Shown: positions 1-10,265, counted from the first letter of the stretch. The stretch: 52,135 nucleotides of DNA from Bacillota bacterium (GCA_018817915.1 JAHISX010000040.1:1-52135); one strand, 5' to 3'. Notes: a model not told the origin generated them from the sequence alone. Translations and numbers: made by a program.

Positions 1-101
1 ACAACTGCATAATCTGAAGTTGCGCTAACACTAAATCCTACGAATGCGATACCTGCGATCGCTAACCCTAATATACTAAATACAATAAATTTCTTTTTCA
101 T
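1..101 (-). CDS. Partial secreted or membrane-anchored protein, N-terminus only
   Basis: The first 33 codons of a gene that runs off the left edge. The start is an ATG at 101 with a strong AGAAGGAGG site about 8 bases upstream. The peptide begins MKKKF, followed by about 20 hydrophobic residues and an SVSA stretch that could be a signal peptidase site, so export or anchoring is likely. Nothing of the mature domain is visible and no function can be given. It is separated from the purine operon by that operon's terminator, so it is probably a separate transcription unit. I found no convincing promoter in the 170 bases upstream. Confidence 0.6.
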   Translation of the reverse strand, partial: MKKKFIVFSILGLAIAGIAFVGFSVSATSDYAV

Positions 102-272
102 TTTGAATGCCTCCTTCTAAGTGACTTCGGTTAATATACAAGAGGGTAGGCGTATTTATTGGGTATCGTGCAAAATACGGTTTTTTGTGTGAAAAATTCC
201 TAAAATGAGTGTTGAATCATGTGAAAAGCTTAACTAAATAACATTTTTTAATAATAATCGGCCTTTTACTAT

Positions 273-308
273 AAAAAAAGGACTCTAACCATATTGGGTT
301 AAAATCCT
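273..308 (-). terminator. Intrinsic terminator closing the purine operon
   Basis: Read on the minus strand, AGGA and TTAACC pair with GGTTA and TCCT around a six-base loop, followed directly by seven T residues. It lies about 10 bases past the ygeW stop and is the first clear terminator below the operon start near 20.1 kb. Confidence 0.8.
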
Positions 309-317
309 GAATTTAAA

Positions 318-1301
318 CTATTTATTACCCATTGTCATCGCCATAACTGCTTTTGCAGTATGAAGACGGTTTTCAGCTTCTTGATAAACAATAGAATGTT
401 TACCATCAATGACTGAATCCTCAACCTCATTACCGCGATCCGCGGGTAGCGCGTGCATGTAATAGACATTTGGACTAGCTAAAGCAATCATATCTTCAGT
501 GCATTTCCAACCTTTATATGATTCTAGAAGATCATCAATGACTGCAGTTGATTGATTGTTCACCCAGCTTCCCCAATTTTTAGGAATAACGACATCAGCA
601 TCTTTGAATGCTTCTTGCATATCATGAGTGATCTTAAATGATCCACCATGTTCTTTTGCATTTTGTTTTGCTTTTTCAATTGCCCAAACAGGTAAATCAT
701 AACCTTCTGGGTATGCAAGTGTTACATCCATACCGTATCTTGGAAATAAAAGGATTTGAGTTAGTGGCACACTAATTGGTTTTTTATGACTCTTAGCATA
801 TGCCCAGATGATTGAGATTTTAAGATTCTTCGTAGTTTTAGTAACTTCTTGAATTGTCATCAAATCAGCTAAACCCTGCATTGGATGATAAATATCACAT
901 TGAAGATTCATAATAGGTACAGTTGAATGGGCTGCCATTTCACGGATGTATTTATTTCCAATACCCCAGTTACAATATCTACATGCAATACCATGTCCAT
1001 AGGATGAAAGGATAACTGCAGTATCTTTTGCACTTTCACCATGTGAAATTTGCATCGTGGAAGTATCAAGGAAGGTTCCATGACCTCCAAGATGTGCAAT
1101 ACCAGATTCCATTGAGTTTCTTGTTCTTGTTGATGCCTCAAAAAACATTAAGAAAGCTGTCTTATTGGTTAAATATGGTGTTGGTTCATTATTTAAGAAC
1201 TTTCTTTTGAGTTCTTTGGATACTTCTAATAACTTGTCAATCTCTTCATTTGACCATTCTTCTAATGTAATGAAGTGCTTACCTTTAAATAGTGGTTCCA
1301 T
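318..1301 (-). CDS. ygeW: YgeW-type knotted carbamoyltransferase
   Basis: A 327-residue member of the aspartate/ornithine carbamoyltransferase superfamily. The carbamoyl-phosphate site STRTR is at residues 57-61, HGES at 87-90, HPMQGLAD at 139-146 and MHALPADRG near 282-290. The ornithine-binding SMG loop of true OTCases is replaced by a PKNWGSW stretch near 240-246, as expected for the YgeW ('unknown transcarbamylase') branch. E. coli YgeW is longer, about 396 residues from memory. The inferred role is moving a carbamoyl group off a ureido intermediate of purine breakdown to form carbamoyl phosphate. It is the last gene of the operon, two bases after ygeY, and no carbamate kinase is in the window. 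A GGAG site precedes the ATG. Confidence 0.88.
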   Translation of the reverse strand: MEPLFKGKHFITLEEWSNEEIDKLLEVSKELKRKFLNNEPTPYLTNKTAFLMFFEASTRTRNSMESGIAHLGGHGTFLDTSTMQISHGESAKDTAVILSSYGHGIACRYCNWGIGNKYIREMAAHSTVPIMNLQCDIYHPMQGLADLMTIQEVTKTTKNLKISIIWAYAKSHKKPISVPLTQILLFPRYGMDVTLAYPEGYDLPVWAIEKAKQNAKEHGGSFKITHDMQEAFKDADVVIPKNWGSWVNNQSTAVIDDLLESYKGWKCTEDMIALASPNVYYMHALPADRGNEVEDSVIDGKHSIVYQEAENRLHTAKAVMAMTMGNK

Positions 1302-1303
1302 TT

Positions 1304-2524
1304 TTAATTCTCCTTTTTAAGATGTTCTAAATACATCAGTGGGATTGCTGCATACATTGCACATGCTTCAATTAAATCCTTTTTCCAAGTCTTTTCATTT
1401 GGTGCATGAGCTTCCTCTTCATGTCCAGGACCAAAACCGATACAAGGGATTCCGTGTCTTCCCATGATAGAAACACCATTGGTTGAGAAGGTCCATTTGT
1501 CTACGATAGGGTCTTTTCCAAATAATTTTTGATAAGCTTCTACTGTTGACTCACAAACAACATGATCTTCTTCTAACACCCAAGTTGGGAAATAAGAGTC
1601 GGTTGGATACACAAGTCCGGTATAAGCTGGTCTTTCATAAGTATACATTTCAACGATTGCTCCTGCAGCTTTTACTGAAGGTAACTCTCTAATTTCTTCT
1701 AAAGCAGATAGATAAGTTTCACCATGTGTAAGTCTTCTATCAATCGAAATCGCGCAACCATCAGCTACAGCACATCTTGAAGGAGAACTGAAATATACTT
1801 GACTGACTGTCATTGTGCCTTTACCTAAGAATGGATCATCTTTAAGTCTATTATTTAATTCTTTGATTTCCAATAGGATTGGTGCCATCTTAAAGATTGC
1901 ATTATCTCCACGTTCAGGTGCAGACCCGTGGCAACTAATGCCATGTGTAGAAACCTTAATTTCCATGCGTCCACGATGACCACGATAAATTCTGCATGAT
2001 GTAGGTTCTGTAATCACGACAAATTCAGGTGTTACTTTATCTTCTTCAATAATATATTGCCAGCATAAACCATCACAATCTTCTTCTTGAACAGTTGCTG
2101 TAATTAAGAGTGTATAATCATCTTCTAATTTTAAATCTTTTATGATTTTACCTGCATAAACCATAGAAGCCATACCACCTTCTTGGTCAGAGGTTCCTCT
2201 GCCACCGATGGTTTCTGCGTCTTCATAACCTTCATAAGGATCAAATGTCCAGTTCTTGATTTCACCAATACCTACGGTATCGATGTGGCCGTCCATCGCA
2301 ATTAAATGCTTGCCATGTCCAATTTTACCAAATAGATTGCCCATTGGATCAATGGAAACTGAATCAAATCCAACTTTGATCATTTCTTCTTTAATACGAA
2401 GAATGACATCTTTTTCTTCACAAGATTCACTAGGTATTCTCACCATGTCTCTTAAAAACTTGGTCATATCCTTTTCATAAGCTTGTGCTTTTTTTAAAAT
2501 TTGTGCAAATGGAATGTTACTCAT
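1304..2524 (-). CDS. ygeY: YgeY-family M20 metallohydrolase
   Basis: A 406-residue protein of the M20/ArgE/DapE zinc hydrolase fold. The metal motif GHIDTV is at 79-84, RGTSDQEGG at 109-117, QEED at 146-149 and EPT at 173-175, with a C-terminal His in the GHEEEAHAP stretch. Length and motifs fit the YgeY subfamily that accompanies ygeW and ssnA. The expected reaction is hydrolysis of an amide or ureido bond in an acyclic intermediate; the exact substrate cannot be read from sequence. Its start overlaps the stop of the upstream PLP-enzyme gene by ATGA, so the two are translationally coupled. Confidence 0.87.
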   Translation of the reverse strand: MSNIPFAQILKKAQAYEKDMTKFLRDMVRIPSESCEEKDVILRIKEEMIKVGFDSVSIDPMGNLFGKIGHGKHLIAMDGHIDTVGIGEIKNWTFDPYEGYEDAETIGGRGTSDQEGGMASMVYAGKIIKDLKLEDDYTLLITATVQEEDCDGLCWQYIIEEDKVTPEFVVITEPTSCRIYRGHRGRMEIKVSTHGISCHGSAPERGDNAIFKMAPILLEIKELNNRLKDDPFLGKGTMTVSQVYFSSPSRCAVADGCAISIDRRLTHGETYLSALEEIRELPSVKAAGAIVEMYTYERPAYTGLVYPTDSYFPTWVLEEDHVVCESTVEAYQKLFGKDPIVDKWTFSTNGVSIMGRHGIPCIGFGPGHEEEAHAPNEKTWKKDLIEACAMYAAIPLMYLEHLKKEN

Positions 2525-3885
2525 AATGCCTTACCTCTTTTCTGTGTAATCAGTTGATCATAATGATGGATAAGTTCATATTCATCATTCCAAAACTTCA
2601 TATCTCTCATCTTATTTAAATAATCGATTGAATAATTAAATTTTAACCAATCATGTTCCTTTTGTTTAAATAGTCTTTCTTTTTTCTCCATACTTCTTAA
2701 GTCATCAACATTTTCTGTATCTACTTTTAAGAAGATATCTTTAAACCAACGTCTTAAAACAAAATCTTCCGTTTCAAGTACTCGATTATCTAGATTTTCA
2801 ATGACACTTTGATAGCGATCAAAACCATCGGTTGCGATTGTTACAACATTATCATTAACACCTAGCTTTAAATATTTAGCCATCTTGATTGCACCAAGAA
2901 TATTGCATATGGTTGATACACCAAAAATATCTCTTAAACTTTCAGCTACTTCAGGATCTACACCATATTCAACTAAAATATGAGGTGCATCGTGGATGAT
3001 TTTTAGTCCTCTGACTGAATCTTCATCTTCAATTAAAGCTACGAAATCTGTTGTTAAGACATTATGAATCAATGTACACATCTTATCACCAATACCTTCA
3101 ATACGATGTTGACCTTTACCACCATTCATTAGTGTTGAACATTCATAAGGTTCTAAAGCAACAACTTTTGCTTCAGGAAAAGCGACTTTAATTTGATCGC
3201 CTGCAGCAAGCGTTCCAGCACTACCAGGGGCAGAAGTGAAACAAGCAATTCTTCCATTACCAATGCCTTTAACTGCTTCAATCGCACTGTTACCTGTAAC
3301 ATGGCGATGGAACCTGTAATTAGGAAGTAATTCAAATTGTGCTAAAGAACGATAATTAGGGTTCTTCTTTAATTCGTAAGTGCGTTGTAAAGTTAGAATA
3401 ACATCTGATTCAGTACCTGGTGTCAAATCTAATTTTGCACCATATTGTTGAATTCTATCATATCTTTCTTTACTCATGTTATCAGGCATAATGACAATAG
3501 CGTCAAATTTCATGAGGTTGCAAATGTAAGATACACCAATACCGAAATTACCAGTTGATGGTCCTAGAATTGTATGTTCTCCTGGAATGATTTCCTTATC
3601 TACACATCCTTCAATGAGTGTGGAATAAGCTGGTCCAACTTTATGTGACCCTGATGGAAAATATCTTCCAAGCATCACAACGATGTTGGCATCAACACCA
3701 GTTAAAGCTTTTGGTAAAACTATTTTGTTGACTTCGTTCTTTTCATTCTTCCATGTGATATTAAATAAATTGACAGGATCCAATTCATCTGTTTTTGCAT
3801 GAAGAGCTTTCTTTCTAATTGCTGGATCTATATGATCTGGATATAGCATTTCATCATAGGTAGGTCCAAATGGTACTTTAGGCAT
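2521..3885 (-). CDS. Fold-type II PLP-dependent enzyme, ygeX-position enzyme 1
   Basis: A 454-residue protein of the cysteine synthase/tryptophan synthase beta fold. The likely PLP lysine is K82 in [11 protein letters not shown], and the cofactor phosphate loop is GPSTGN at 108-113. A further glycine-rich stretch, SAPGSAGT, lies near residue 228. About 100 C-terminal residues extend past the normal fold, rich in charged and aromatic residues. It sits where diaminopropionate ammonia-lyase (ygeX) is found in known clusters but is not obviously that enzyme. A beta-elimination or ammonia-releasing step on a diaminopropionate-like intermediate is inferred from context. Its start overlaps the previous gene by 8 bases, with GGAG upstream. 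Confidence 0.75.
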   Translation of the reverse strand: MPKVPFGPTYDEMLYPDHIDPAIRKKALHAKTDELDPVNLFNITWKNEKNEVNKIVLPKALTGVDANIVVMLGRYFPSGSHKVGPAYSTLIEGCVDKEIIPGEHTILGPSTGNFGIGVSYICNLMKFDAIVIMPDNMSKERYDRIQQYGAKLDLTPGTESDVILTLQRTYELKKNPNYRSLAQFELLPNYRFHRHVTGNSAIEAVKGIGNGRIACFTSAPGSAGTLAAGDQIKVAFPEAKVVALEPYECSTLMNGGKGQHRIEGIGDKMCTLIHNVLTTDFVALIEDEDSVRGLKIIHDAPHILVEYGVDPEVAESLRDIFGVSTICNILGAIKMAKYLKLGVNDNVVTIATDGFDRYQSVIENLDNRVLETEDFVLRRWFKDIFLKVDTENVDDLRSMEKKERLFKQKEHDWLKFNYSIDYLNKMRDMKFWNDEYELIHHYDQLITQKRGKAL

Positions 3886-5131
3886 GTCTTTTATCTCCTT
3901 TTTCTTTCATATATCGTTCTAAATCTTCTAGTTTTGGTTTAAGTATCACTGGAGCTTTAACTGCCTTTTGTGCATTTAAAGGATCTTTTAAGCCGTTACC
4001 TGTCATGATGACTGTTACAGATTCATTTGGTTTAATGATGCCAGTTTTGAGAGCTTCTTCTAAGCCTGCTAGAGCAGTGACGCCAGCGGGTTCTCCAAAG
4101 ATGCCTTCTTTACTACCTAACTTTTTCATACTTTTTAAAATGTGTTCATCTGTTACTGCAATCCAAGCACCTTTTGAGTTTAGGACTGCTTGTTGTGCTT
4201 TGATTGGATTTCTTGGAATACCAACTGAAATACTATCAGCAATTGTATTCTCTTCTGCTTCCTTAAGAGGCGATGCTGTCATATCTGCATCAACGAATGG
4301 CGAACAACCAGTACTTTGTACACCTAACAATTGAGGTATTTTATCAATGAGCCCTAATTGAAAGAGGTCATAGAATCCTTTATATACTGAAGCAATGGTA
4401 CAACCATCACCTACGGATACACATACCCAATCGGTTGGCATAAATTTGAGTTGTTCAGCAATTTCTAAAGCAACTGTTTTTTTGCCTTCAACGAGAATCG
4501 GATTAATCGCAGCATTCCTGTTATACCACCCATAGTGATCAATAGCAACCTTTGACAGCTGAAATGTGTCTTTATAGTCTCCATCGACGCTGATAACGTT
4601 TGATCCGTAGATTAATAATTGGTTGAGCTTTCCGATTGGAGCTCTCTTAGGAACGAAGATAACACTCTTTAAGCCCATGTGAGCTGCATGGCAAGCAAGG
4701 CTAGATGCTGCATTGCCTGTTGAACTGCAGGAAACTGTGTGATATCCAAGTTCTAAAGCTTTTAAGACAGCAACTCCACTTGCTCGATCTTTTAGTGAAG
4801 CACTTGGGTTTAATCCTTCATCTTTGACATATAACTCATGAAGACCTAGACTCTTTTCTAATCGATTGGCACGATATAAAGGAGTCCACCCAATTTTGAG
4901 CATTTGACCGATATGCTTTATTTCAATTGGAAGTAGTGGTGCATATCTCCACATCGAATACTCATCTTGATTTTTAAAATAGTTTAAATCAACAAATTTC
5001 TTTAATGCTTGATAGTCATACTCAATATCTAATATCCCTTTTTCACCACAATCCGGGCATGTAAGTAATGGTTTTTGACTATCGTATGTTTGATTACATA
5101 ATGTACACCTGTACTGCTTAACGAAACTCAA
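3878..5131 (-). CDS. Threonine synthase-like PLP enzyme with zinc ribbon, ygeX-position enzyme 2
   Basis: A 417-residue protein. Cys 9, 12, 25 and 28 form an N-terminal zinc ribbon like that of some threonine synthases. The PLP lysine is K114 in SLKDR and the phosphate loop is SSTGNAAS at 136-143. Near the C-terminus are EPAGVTALAG and an MTGNGLKD stretch. The start codon is TTG, overlapping the adenine deaminase stop as TTGA, with AAGGTG five bases upstream; a later ATG would remove the zinc ribbon. Threonine biosynthesis is unlikely here, since no hom or thrB is nearby. A lyase role in purine carbon recovery together with the next gene is inferred. Confidence 0.75.
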   Translation of the reverse strand: MSFVKQYRCTLCNQTYDSQKPLLTCPDCGEKGILDIEYDYQALKKFVDLNYFKNQDEYSMWRYAPLLPIEIKHIGQMLKIGWTPLYRANRLEKSLGLHELYVKDEGLNPSASLKDRASGVAVLKALELGYHTVSCSSTGNAASSLACHAAHMGLKSVIFVPKRAPIGKLNQLLIYGSNVISVDGDYKDTFQLSKVAIDHYGWYNRNAAINPILVEGKKTVALEIAEQLKFMPTDWVCVSVGDGCTIASVYKGFYDLFQLGLIDKIPQLLGVQSTGCSPFVDADMTASPLKEAEENTIADSISVGIPRNPIKAQQAVLNSKGAWIAVTDEHILKSMKKLGSKEGIFGEPAGVTALAGLEEALKTGIIKPNESVTVIMTGNGLKDPLNAQKAVKAPVILKPKLEDLERYMKEKGDKRHA

Positions 5132-6852
5132 TCTAACACCTTCTTGTCTACGTCTATGCTAACAATCTTAAACTGATCGACATCAAATAAACCTCTATCG
5201 GTCAATTTTAATTTAGGAATCACTGGGAGTGCTAGAAATGCAAGTGATATAAATGGATCATCTACTTCCAAATTCAATCCCATTTTTTGAATCTTTTTCT
5301 TCATTTTAAGTAATGTGTCTTGAACAAGTAATTCAGAGTGGGCTGTCATAATACCTGCAACTTCAAGTTCTAAATATTCTGAGACCTTGCCGTCTTGAAC
5401 GAGAACAATACCACCTTGTATTTCTTGAATTTTTTTTGCTGCTACTAACATATCTTCGTCAGATGATCCAACGATGATGAGATTGTGTGAATCATGAGCA
5501 ATAGTCATTGCTAAAGCACCATTCTTAATTCCAAATCCTTCGACAAGCCCAATACCAACATTACCGGTATGATGATGTCTTTCAATAACAGCTAATTTAA
5601 GGATATCGACTTTAGGATTATAAACAAATTCATGATTTTCAACTTGAACTTCTCTAATTAATTCATGAGTTGTTATATTATTATGAATTAAACCAATCAC
5701 TCGTACTCTATGTCCTTTAAGTTTAAGTTTAAAGGATAAATTTTCTTCTACGTGAACTGTATGAATGACTTCTTTAGGAATATTGGTCTTCGCTTCAAAT
5801 AATGCTTCGCCTCTTACAGCAACAATCTTACCCTTAAAATAAACCGTTTCTGGTTCAATATTGTATAAATCATCAAAAATGAAGAGATCAGCATCTTTAC
5901 CCGGAGCAATACCACCTACATTAGGTAGGTTATAACAGGTAGCTGCATTAAGTGTAGCCATCTTTATGGCATCAATTGGATTGATACCTGCTTTAATTGC
6001 TAAATTGACATTAAAGTTGATATGACCTTCTTCTTTGATGTCGAATGGATGCTTATCATCTGTGCAAAAGAGCACACGATGGATATTATCTTTGTTTAAA
6101 CCTTTGAGTAATGCGCGTGTATTTCTTGTTTGTGAGCCTTCTCTTAAATGGACATACATGCCTTTTCTAATGCGTGCCATCATCGATTCAACGATTGAAC
6201 ACTCATGATCTGTCATGACACCTGCCGCAATATAAGCATTTAAGTCATTCCCCATCACATCTGGCGCATGACCATCAATGATCTTTTCTCTCATCAATTC
6301 AATTTTTTCGTGGATTTCATCATCACCATAAATAACCGATGGATAATCCATGACTTCACCTAATCCAAGAACTCTTGGATGATCCATGAATGATTTGATA
6401 TCTTTTGCTGTGACGATAGCTCCACTATTTTCTTCTTTCGTTGCTGGAACACATGAAGGAATCATCATGTAGACATTCAGTGGAATGTCCTTGCTATTGT
6501 CGAGCATGAACTGAATACCTTTTGATCCACAAACATTTGCTATCTCATGAGGGTCAGCAATAATTGTTGTTGTTCCTTTAGGAACTACAATCTTTGCAAA
6601 TCCAGGAGGTGTGAGCATTGATGATTCAATATGAACATGACCATCAATGAATCCAGGCGCAACAAATCTATTGTTGATGTCATGCTCAATTTCGCCTTGA
6701 TAAGAGCCAACACCAACAATTTTTCCATCTTCAATTGCAATATCGCCTAGTTCAATTTCACCACTATAAACATTAATTATTTTTGCATTCTTTAGAACAA
6801 GCTGTGCTTTGATTTCTCCTCGTGCAATTTTCATGATTCGCTTGTAATCCAT
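5128..6852 (-). CDS. ade: Adenine deaminase
   Basis: A 574-residue protein with the typical length and two-part layout of bacterial adenine deaminase (AdeC/Ade). The amidohydrolase metal motif GFIDGHVHIESSM is at about residues 67-79, followed by DPHEIANVCG, CSIVES and CTDDKHP. The C-terminal domain carries the DSHN motif of this family. It converts adenine to hypoxanthine and ammonia and so feeds adenine to the molybdenum hydroxylases of the same operon. It lies 14 bases after the FAD-subunit gene, with GAGGTGG before the ATG. Confidence 0.93.
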   Translation of the reverse strand: MDYKRIMKIARGEIKAQLVLKNAKIINVYSGEIELGDIAIEDGKIVGVGSYQGEIEHDINNRFVAPGFIDGHVHIESSMLTPPGFAKIVVPKGTTTIIADPHEIANVCGSKGIQFMLDNSKDIPLNVYMMIPSCVPATKEENSGAIVTAKDIKSFMDHPRVLGLGEVMDYPSVIYGDDEIHEKIELMREKIIDGHAPDVMGNDLNAYIAAGVMTDHECSIVESMMARIRKGMYVHLREGSQTRNTRALLKGLNKDNIHRVLFCTDDKHPFDIKEEGHINFNVNLAIKAGINPIDAIKMATLNAATCYNLPNVGGIAPGKDADLFIFDDLYNIEPETVYFKGKIVAVRGEALFEAKTNIPKEVIHTVHVEENLSFKLKLKGHRVRVIGLIHNNITTHELIREVQVENHEFVYNPKVDILKLAVIERHHHTGNVGIGLVEGFGIKNGALAMTIAHDSHNLIIVGSSDEDMLVAAKKIQEIQGGIVLVQDGKVSEYLELEVAGIMTAHSELLVQDTLLKMKKKIQKMGLNLEVDDPFISLAFLALPVIPKLKLTDRGLFDVDQFKIVSIDVDKKVLD

Positions 6853-6866
6853 AAGTCACCACCTCA

Positions 6867-7706
6867 TCATATTTTTTGAATAAAGTCTGTAATTAAGTTA
6901 GAAGCCACTTGATTCCGATAATTCTTATTGGATCTTTGATCATCAATTGGTTTAATCAATTCTTGATATCTTGTCAAAATTTGGGGTAATTGATTTTTGA
7001 GTTCTTCAACACTAAGATCTTTGTAGCTCTTTTCAAAAGCTCTGTTTCTAATTACTGTCATATAAACTGCACCTAAAGCAATTCTAAAATCAGTTATGAT
7101 GCCTTCTGAAACGGTGACAGCTCCTGCAAAAGAAACCTTTGAAATGGCATCTGCAAATCTTCCACCTACCTTAACCCAACTTGTTTGAGTGAAATGAGGG
7201 ATAGGAATAATGATTTCTTTGATCAATTCATTGGCTTGAATGACTGTTTTTCTTGGTCCTATAATAACTTTTTCAATGGGTAAATATCTTGTTTGATTGG
7301 TGCTTGCTAAAACAACAATCGCATCCAATAAATACAAAGGTACTAAACTGTCACCCGCTGGTGATGCATTGGCAATGTTACCTGCCAATGTAGCCATATT
7401 TCTAATGCCAGGTGAAGCCATTTCTTTAATCACTTCTTTAAGTAACTCTGGTACATCTTTATGATGCAACAAAGTTTCTAAAGAGGTCATCGAACCAATT
7501 TTAATTTGCGCTTCATCTTTCATAACATATTTGAGTTCTTCAAGATTGATAAGATAAAGCATATTGGAATGAAATAACGGGGGTAAATCTGCTGAATTTC
7601 GCTTTTGAATCATTAAATCTGTTCCACCTGCAATCACGTGATAATCGCCTTGATAAAGATGATTCAATGCATCTTGAAGATTTTTAGGAATGACGTGTTT
7701 TACCAT
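6867..7706 (-). CDS. Molybdenum hydroxylase FAD subunit, set 1
   Basis: A 279-residue FAD-binding subunit of the xanthine dehydrogenase/CO dehydrogenase family. The FAD loops are IAGGTDLM at 25-32 and TLAGNIANASPAGD at 107-120. The C-terminal third matches the CO-dehydrogenase flavoprotein C-terminal domain. It should carry electrons from the 2Fe-2S subunit to an NAD- or ferredoxin-type acceptor. Its start overlaps the stop of the 2Fe-2S gene by 7 bases. Together with the next two genes it forms a complete small-medium-large trimer. Confidence 0.9.
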   Translation of the reverse strand: MVKHVIPKNLQDALNHLYQGDYHVIAGGTDLMIQKRNSADLPPLFHSNMLYLINLEELKYVMKDEAQIKIGSMTSLETLLHHKDVPELLKEVIKEMASPGIRNMATLAGNIANASPAGDSLVPLYLLDAIVVLASTNQTRYLPIEKVIIGPRKTVIQANELIKEIIIPIPHFTQTSWVKVGGRFADAISKVSFAGAVTVSEGIITDFRIALGAVYMTVIRNRAFEKSYKDLSVEELKNQLPQILTRYQELIKPIDDQRSNKNYRNQVASNLITDFIQKI

Positions 7707-8167
7707 AGTCCATCACCCTTCTTTGAAGCTTTTTGAATTGCTTTTACAATCATGTTATAACCAGTACAACGACATAGATTGCCAGATATGCCAATTCTAA
7801 TTTCTTCATCTGTTGGTTTTGGATTTTGAGTAAGTAGACTTTCAGCAGCAATCATCATACCTGGTGTACAAATACCACATTGTGATCCACCTTCTTCAAG
7901 CATTGCATCTGCTAATGCTTGGTAACGTTTCGTTTCCGAAAATCCTTCAATGGTTGTCACTTCCTTATCAGCAACATTTGCTAAGGGAAAACAACAACTA
8001 TGAATGATGCGTCCATCAACTAAAACAGCACAAGCACCACATTCACCTTCACCACAACCTTCTTTAGGTCCAGTTAGGTTAAAATGATTCCTTAAAACAT
8101 CAAGTAACCGACTGCTAGGATCAAGATTAACTTCAACATCTTTTCCATTAAGTTTAAATTTTATCAT
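7700..8167 (-). CDS. Molybdenum hydroxylase 2Fe-2S subunit, set 1
   Basis: A 155-residue iron-sulfur subunit with two 2Fe-2S clusters. The plant-ferredoxin-type cluster uses Cys 38, 43, 46 and 58; the helical cluster uses Cys 97, 100, 132 and 134 in CGIC and CRC motifs. All eight ligands are present. It passes electrons from the Mo centre to the FAD subunit. It overlaps the Mo-subunit gene by 14 bases, with GGAG upstream of its ATG, so translation is coupled. Confidence 0.93.
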   Translation of the reverse strand: MIKFKLNGKDVEVNLDPSSRLLDVLRNHFNLTGPKEGCGEGECGACAVLVDGRIIHSCCFPLANVADKEVTTIEGFSETKRYQALADAMLEEGGSQCGICTPGMMIAAESLLTQNPKPTDEEIRIGISGNLCRCTGYNMIVKAIQKASKKGDGLW

Positions 8168-10253
8168 GATTGATCAACTCCATAATGTATTCTGGTGTTG
8201 CAGGTATTTTATATACTTTTTTATTGATCGCTTGCTCAATTGCTAGAGCAACTGCTGGTGCACCGCCAACCAGTGTGAGTTCACCAACGCCTTTGGCTCC
8301 ATAAGGACCTAAAATATATGGGTTTTCCATGATGACAGTTTCTGTTTTTGCCATATCAACTGCTGTTGGTATGATGTAATCAGTCATTGTTTTCTGTCTC
8401 AATTTACCTTGTTCATGCTTCATAACTTCTAAATAGCCATAGGCTACACCTTGTGCAATACCACCATCCGCTTGACCTAATACAAGGCGATCATCGATCG
8501 ACTTACCAACATCATAAACACTCCATATACCTTTGACCTTGGTTTGATATGTCACTTTAGAGACTTCAACTTCAACAACATTGACACCCCAAGAATATGC
8601 AGGATAAGCATCGCCAACCATCGTATCTTCATCCCACTTGATATATTCTGGTTGTTGATATTGTTCTAATATTTCCATTTCTTGATGATCAATCCATGTT
8701 TCTTTCAGTTTCAATGCAGCTCTTGCTAATAATCCACCAACAATCATCGTTGTTCTAGATGCGACTGTAGGACCCGAATCTAAGACATAGTCTGTATCGG
8801 GATTATCAAATGATACTTGTTGAGAAGGAATACCTAATGTTTGAACAACAATCTTCTTTAAAGCTGTCTTCGCACCTTGGCCCATATCTACAGCAGCAAC
8901 CAATAAGAAAACTTGATCGTTTGCATCTTTTCTAAGTTTAACTTTGGCATTAATATGTGTACTTTCACCGCTTCCGGTAAATCCACATCCATGTAAAAAC
9001 CAACTCATCCCGATGCCTTTAAAGACAGAAGGATCTTGATATATCTTAACTTTTTGCTCATAATCAGAAATTTCCATTGCTTTATCAATCATTTTCTTCA
9101 TAATAATTGGATCTCTAAAAACACCACTAGTTGACGTTAAATCATTTTGTTTTGCAAGGTGCATCAATCTTAAAATGAGAGGATCGATATTGAGTTCTTT
9201 TGCAATATGATGAATAAACATCTCAACTGCAAAAATCATTTGAGGTGCCCCAAAACCTCTAAATGCACCATTGGGTACAGTATTGGTCTCATAAACATCA
9301 CCTGAAATATCTAGGTTATCAATCGTATAGGACGAAGTAGATGCAATCATTGCTCTTGCAAGGACAACACCACTTAAACCAATATATGCACCACTATCTA
9401 AAGCAACATGTGCTTTTAATCCTTGAATACGATATTCTTTATCGATAGCAGCTGTTAATTGAATCTTTGAAGGGTGACGTTTTGTTGTCACCGACATATC
9501 TTCTTCACGTTCATAAATCATCTTAATTGGTCTACCAATCTTATGAACAGCAACAGCAAGTTGACAAGCCATAACTGATGGGAATTCTTCTTTACCACCA
9601 AATGCTCCACCAACTGAAGGTTGGATGACTCTAACTTTATCATCAGCAAACCCCATGGTTTTAAGAACAGCATTCTTAACATAATAAGGGCATTGGATCG
9701 AACCAATCAACGTAATCTTCCCATCCTCTTCGGGATATGCAATAAAGCCTTGTGGTTCGATATATGCTTGTTCCTGGTAACCTGTTTCATAAGTATAAGA
9801 TATCGTCTTAAATGGCTTAGTAAAAGCCTTTTTGATATTTCCTTTTTTGAAGCTCTTATGAATGACACTTGTCTTATATTCAAATTTCGGTTTTAAGACT
9901 TGATACTCTATTTTGATTTGACCAATCAGATCATTAATCGTTTGTTTATTCTTACCTACAACAAGCATGATGGGGTCACCAATGTAATTCACTTGTTTTT
10001 CAGCAAATACTGGCCAATCTTCAAAAATCATATTGACATGATTTTTTCCCGGTATATCGCGATAATCAACGATAAAATAATCCTTGGGTAAATCAGGGAT
10101 TTCAATATTTAGTATTTTAGCTTTAGGATGAATGGATCTCACTGTTTTTGCATATAAGATATGATCCATCTTAATATCACTTACATAGAGTGATTTTCCT
10201 GAAACCTTTTCAATGTGATCTTCTTTTTGTATCGATTGACTGATATCCTTCAC
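8154..10253 (-). CDS. Molybdenum hydroxylase Mo-binding subunit, set 1, xanthine dehydrogenase-like
   Basis: A 699-residue molybdopterin subunit. The Mo-site loop GGAFGGKEE is at 215-223, GAFRGFGAPQ at 329-338, QGAKTAL near 459-465 and the catalytic GVGE near 655-658. The Glu after GGK and the Arg in AFRGFG match the pair that orients purines in bovine xanthine oxidase (E802 and R880, from memory), so a purine substrate is likely. The start is GTG at 10253 with GGAG upstream; no in-frame ATG lies near. No in-frame TGA or other selenocysteine signal is seen. It is about 75 residues shorter than the set 2 Mo subunit. Confidence 0.88.
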   Translation of the reverse strand: MKDISQSIQKEDHIEKVSGKSLYVSDIKMDHILYAKTVRSIHPKAKILNIEIPDLPKDYFIVDYRDIPGKNHVNMIFEDWPVFAEKQVNYIGDPIMLVVGKNKQTINDLIGQIKIEYQVLKPKFEYKTSVIHKSFKKGNIKKAFTKPFKTISYTYETGYQEQAYIEPQGFIAYPEEDGKITLIGSIQCPYYVKNAVLKTMGFADDKVRVIQPSVGGAFGGKEEFPSVMACQLAVAVHKIGRPIKMIYEREEDMSVTTKRHPSKIQLTAAIDKEYRIQGLKAHVALDSGAYIGLSGVVLARAMIASTSSYTIDNLDISGDVYETNTVPNGAFRGFGAPQMIFAVEMFIHHIAKELNIDPLILRLMHLAKQNDLTSTSGVFRDPIIMKKMIDKAMEISDYEQKVKIYQDPSVFKGIGMSWFLHGCGFTGSGESTHINAKVKLRKDANDQVFLLVAAVDMGQGAKTALKKIVVQTLGIPSQQVSFDNPDTDYVLDSGPTVASRTTMIVGGLLARAALKLKETWIDHQEMEILEQYQQPEYIKWDEDTMVGDAYPAYSWGVNVVEVEVSKVTYQTKVKGIWSVYDVGKSIDDRLVLGQADGGIAQGVAYGYLEVMKHEQGKLRQKTMTDYIIPTAVDMAKTETVIMENPYILGPYGAKGVGELTLVGGAPAVALAIEQAINKKVYKIPATPEYIMELINHDKI

Positions 10254-10265
10254 ATCATCACTCCT

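Noticed and set aside
151-186. Plus-strand terminator (CGTATTT...AAATACG then TTTTTT)
   Set aside because: The stem is 7 bases with a 15-base loop and no plus-strand gene lies upstream; it may only be a leader structure of the minus-strand gene at the left edge.
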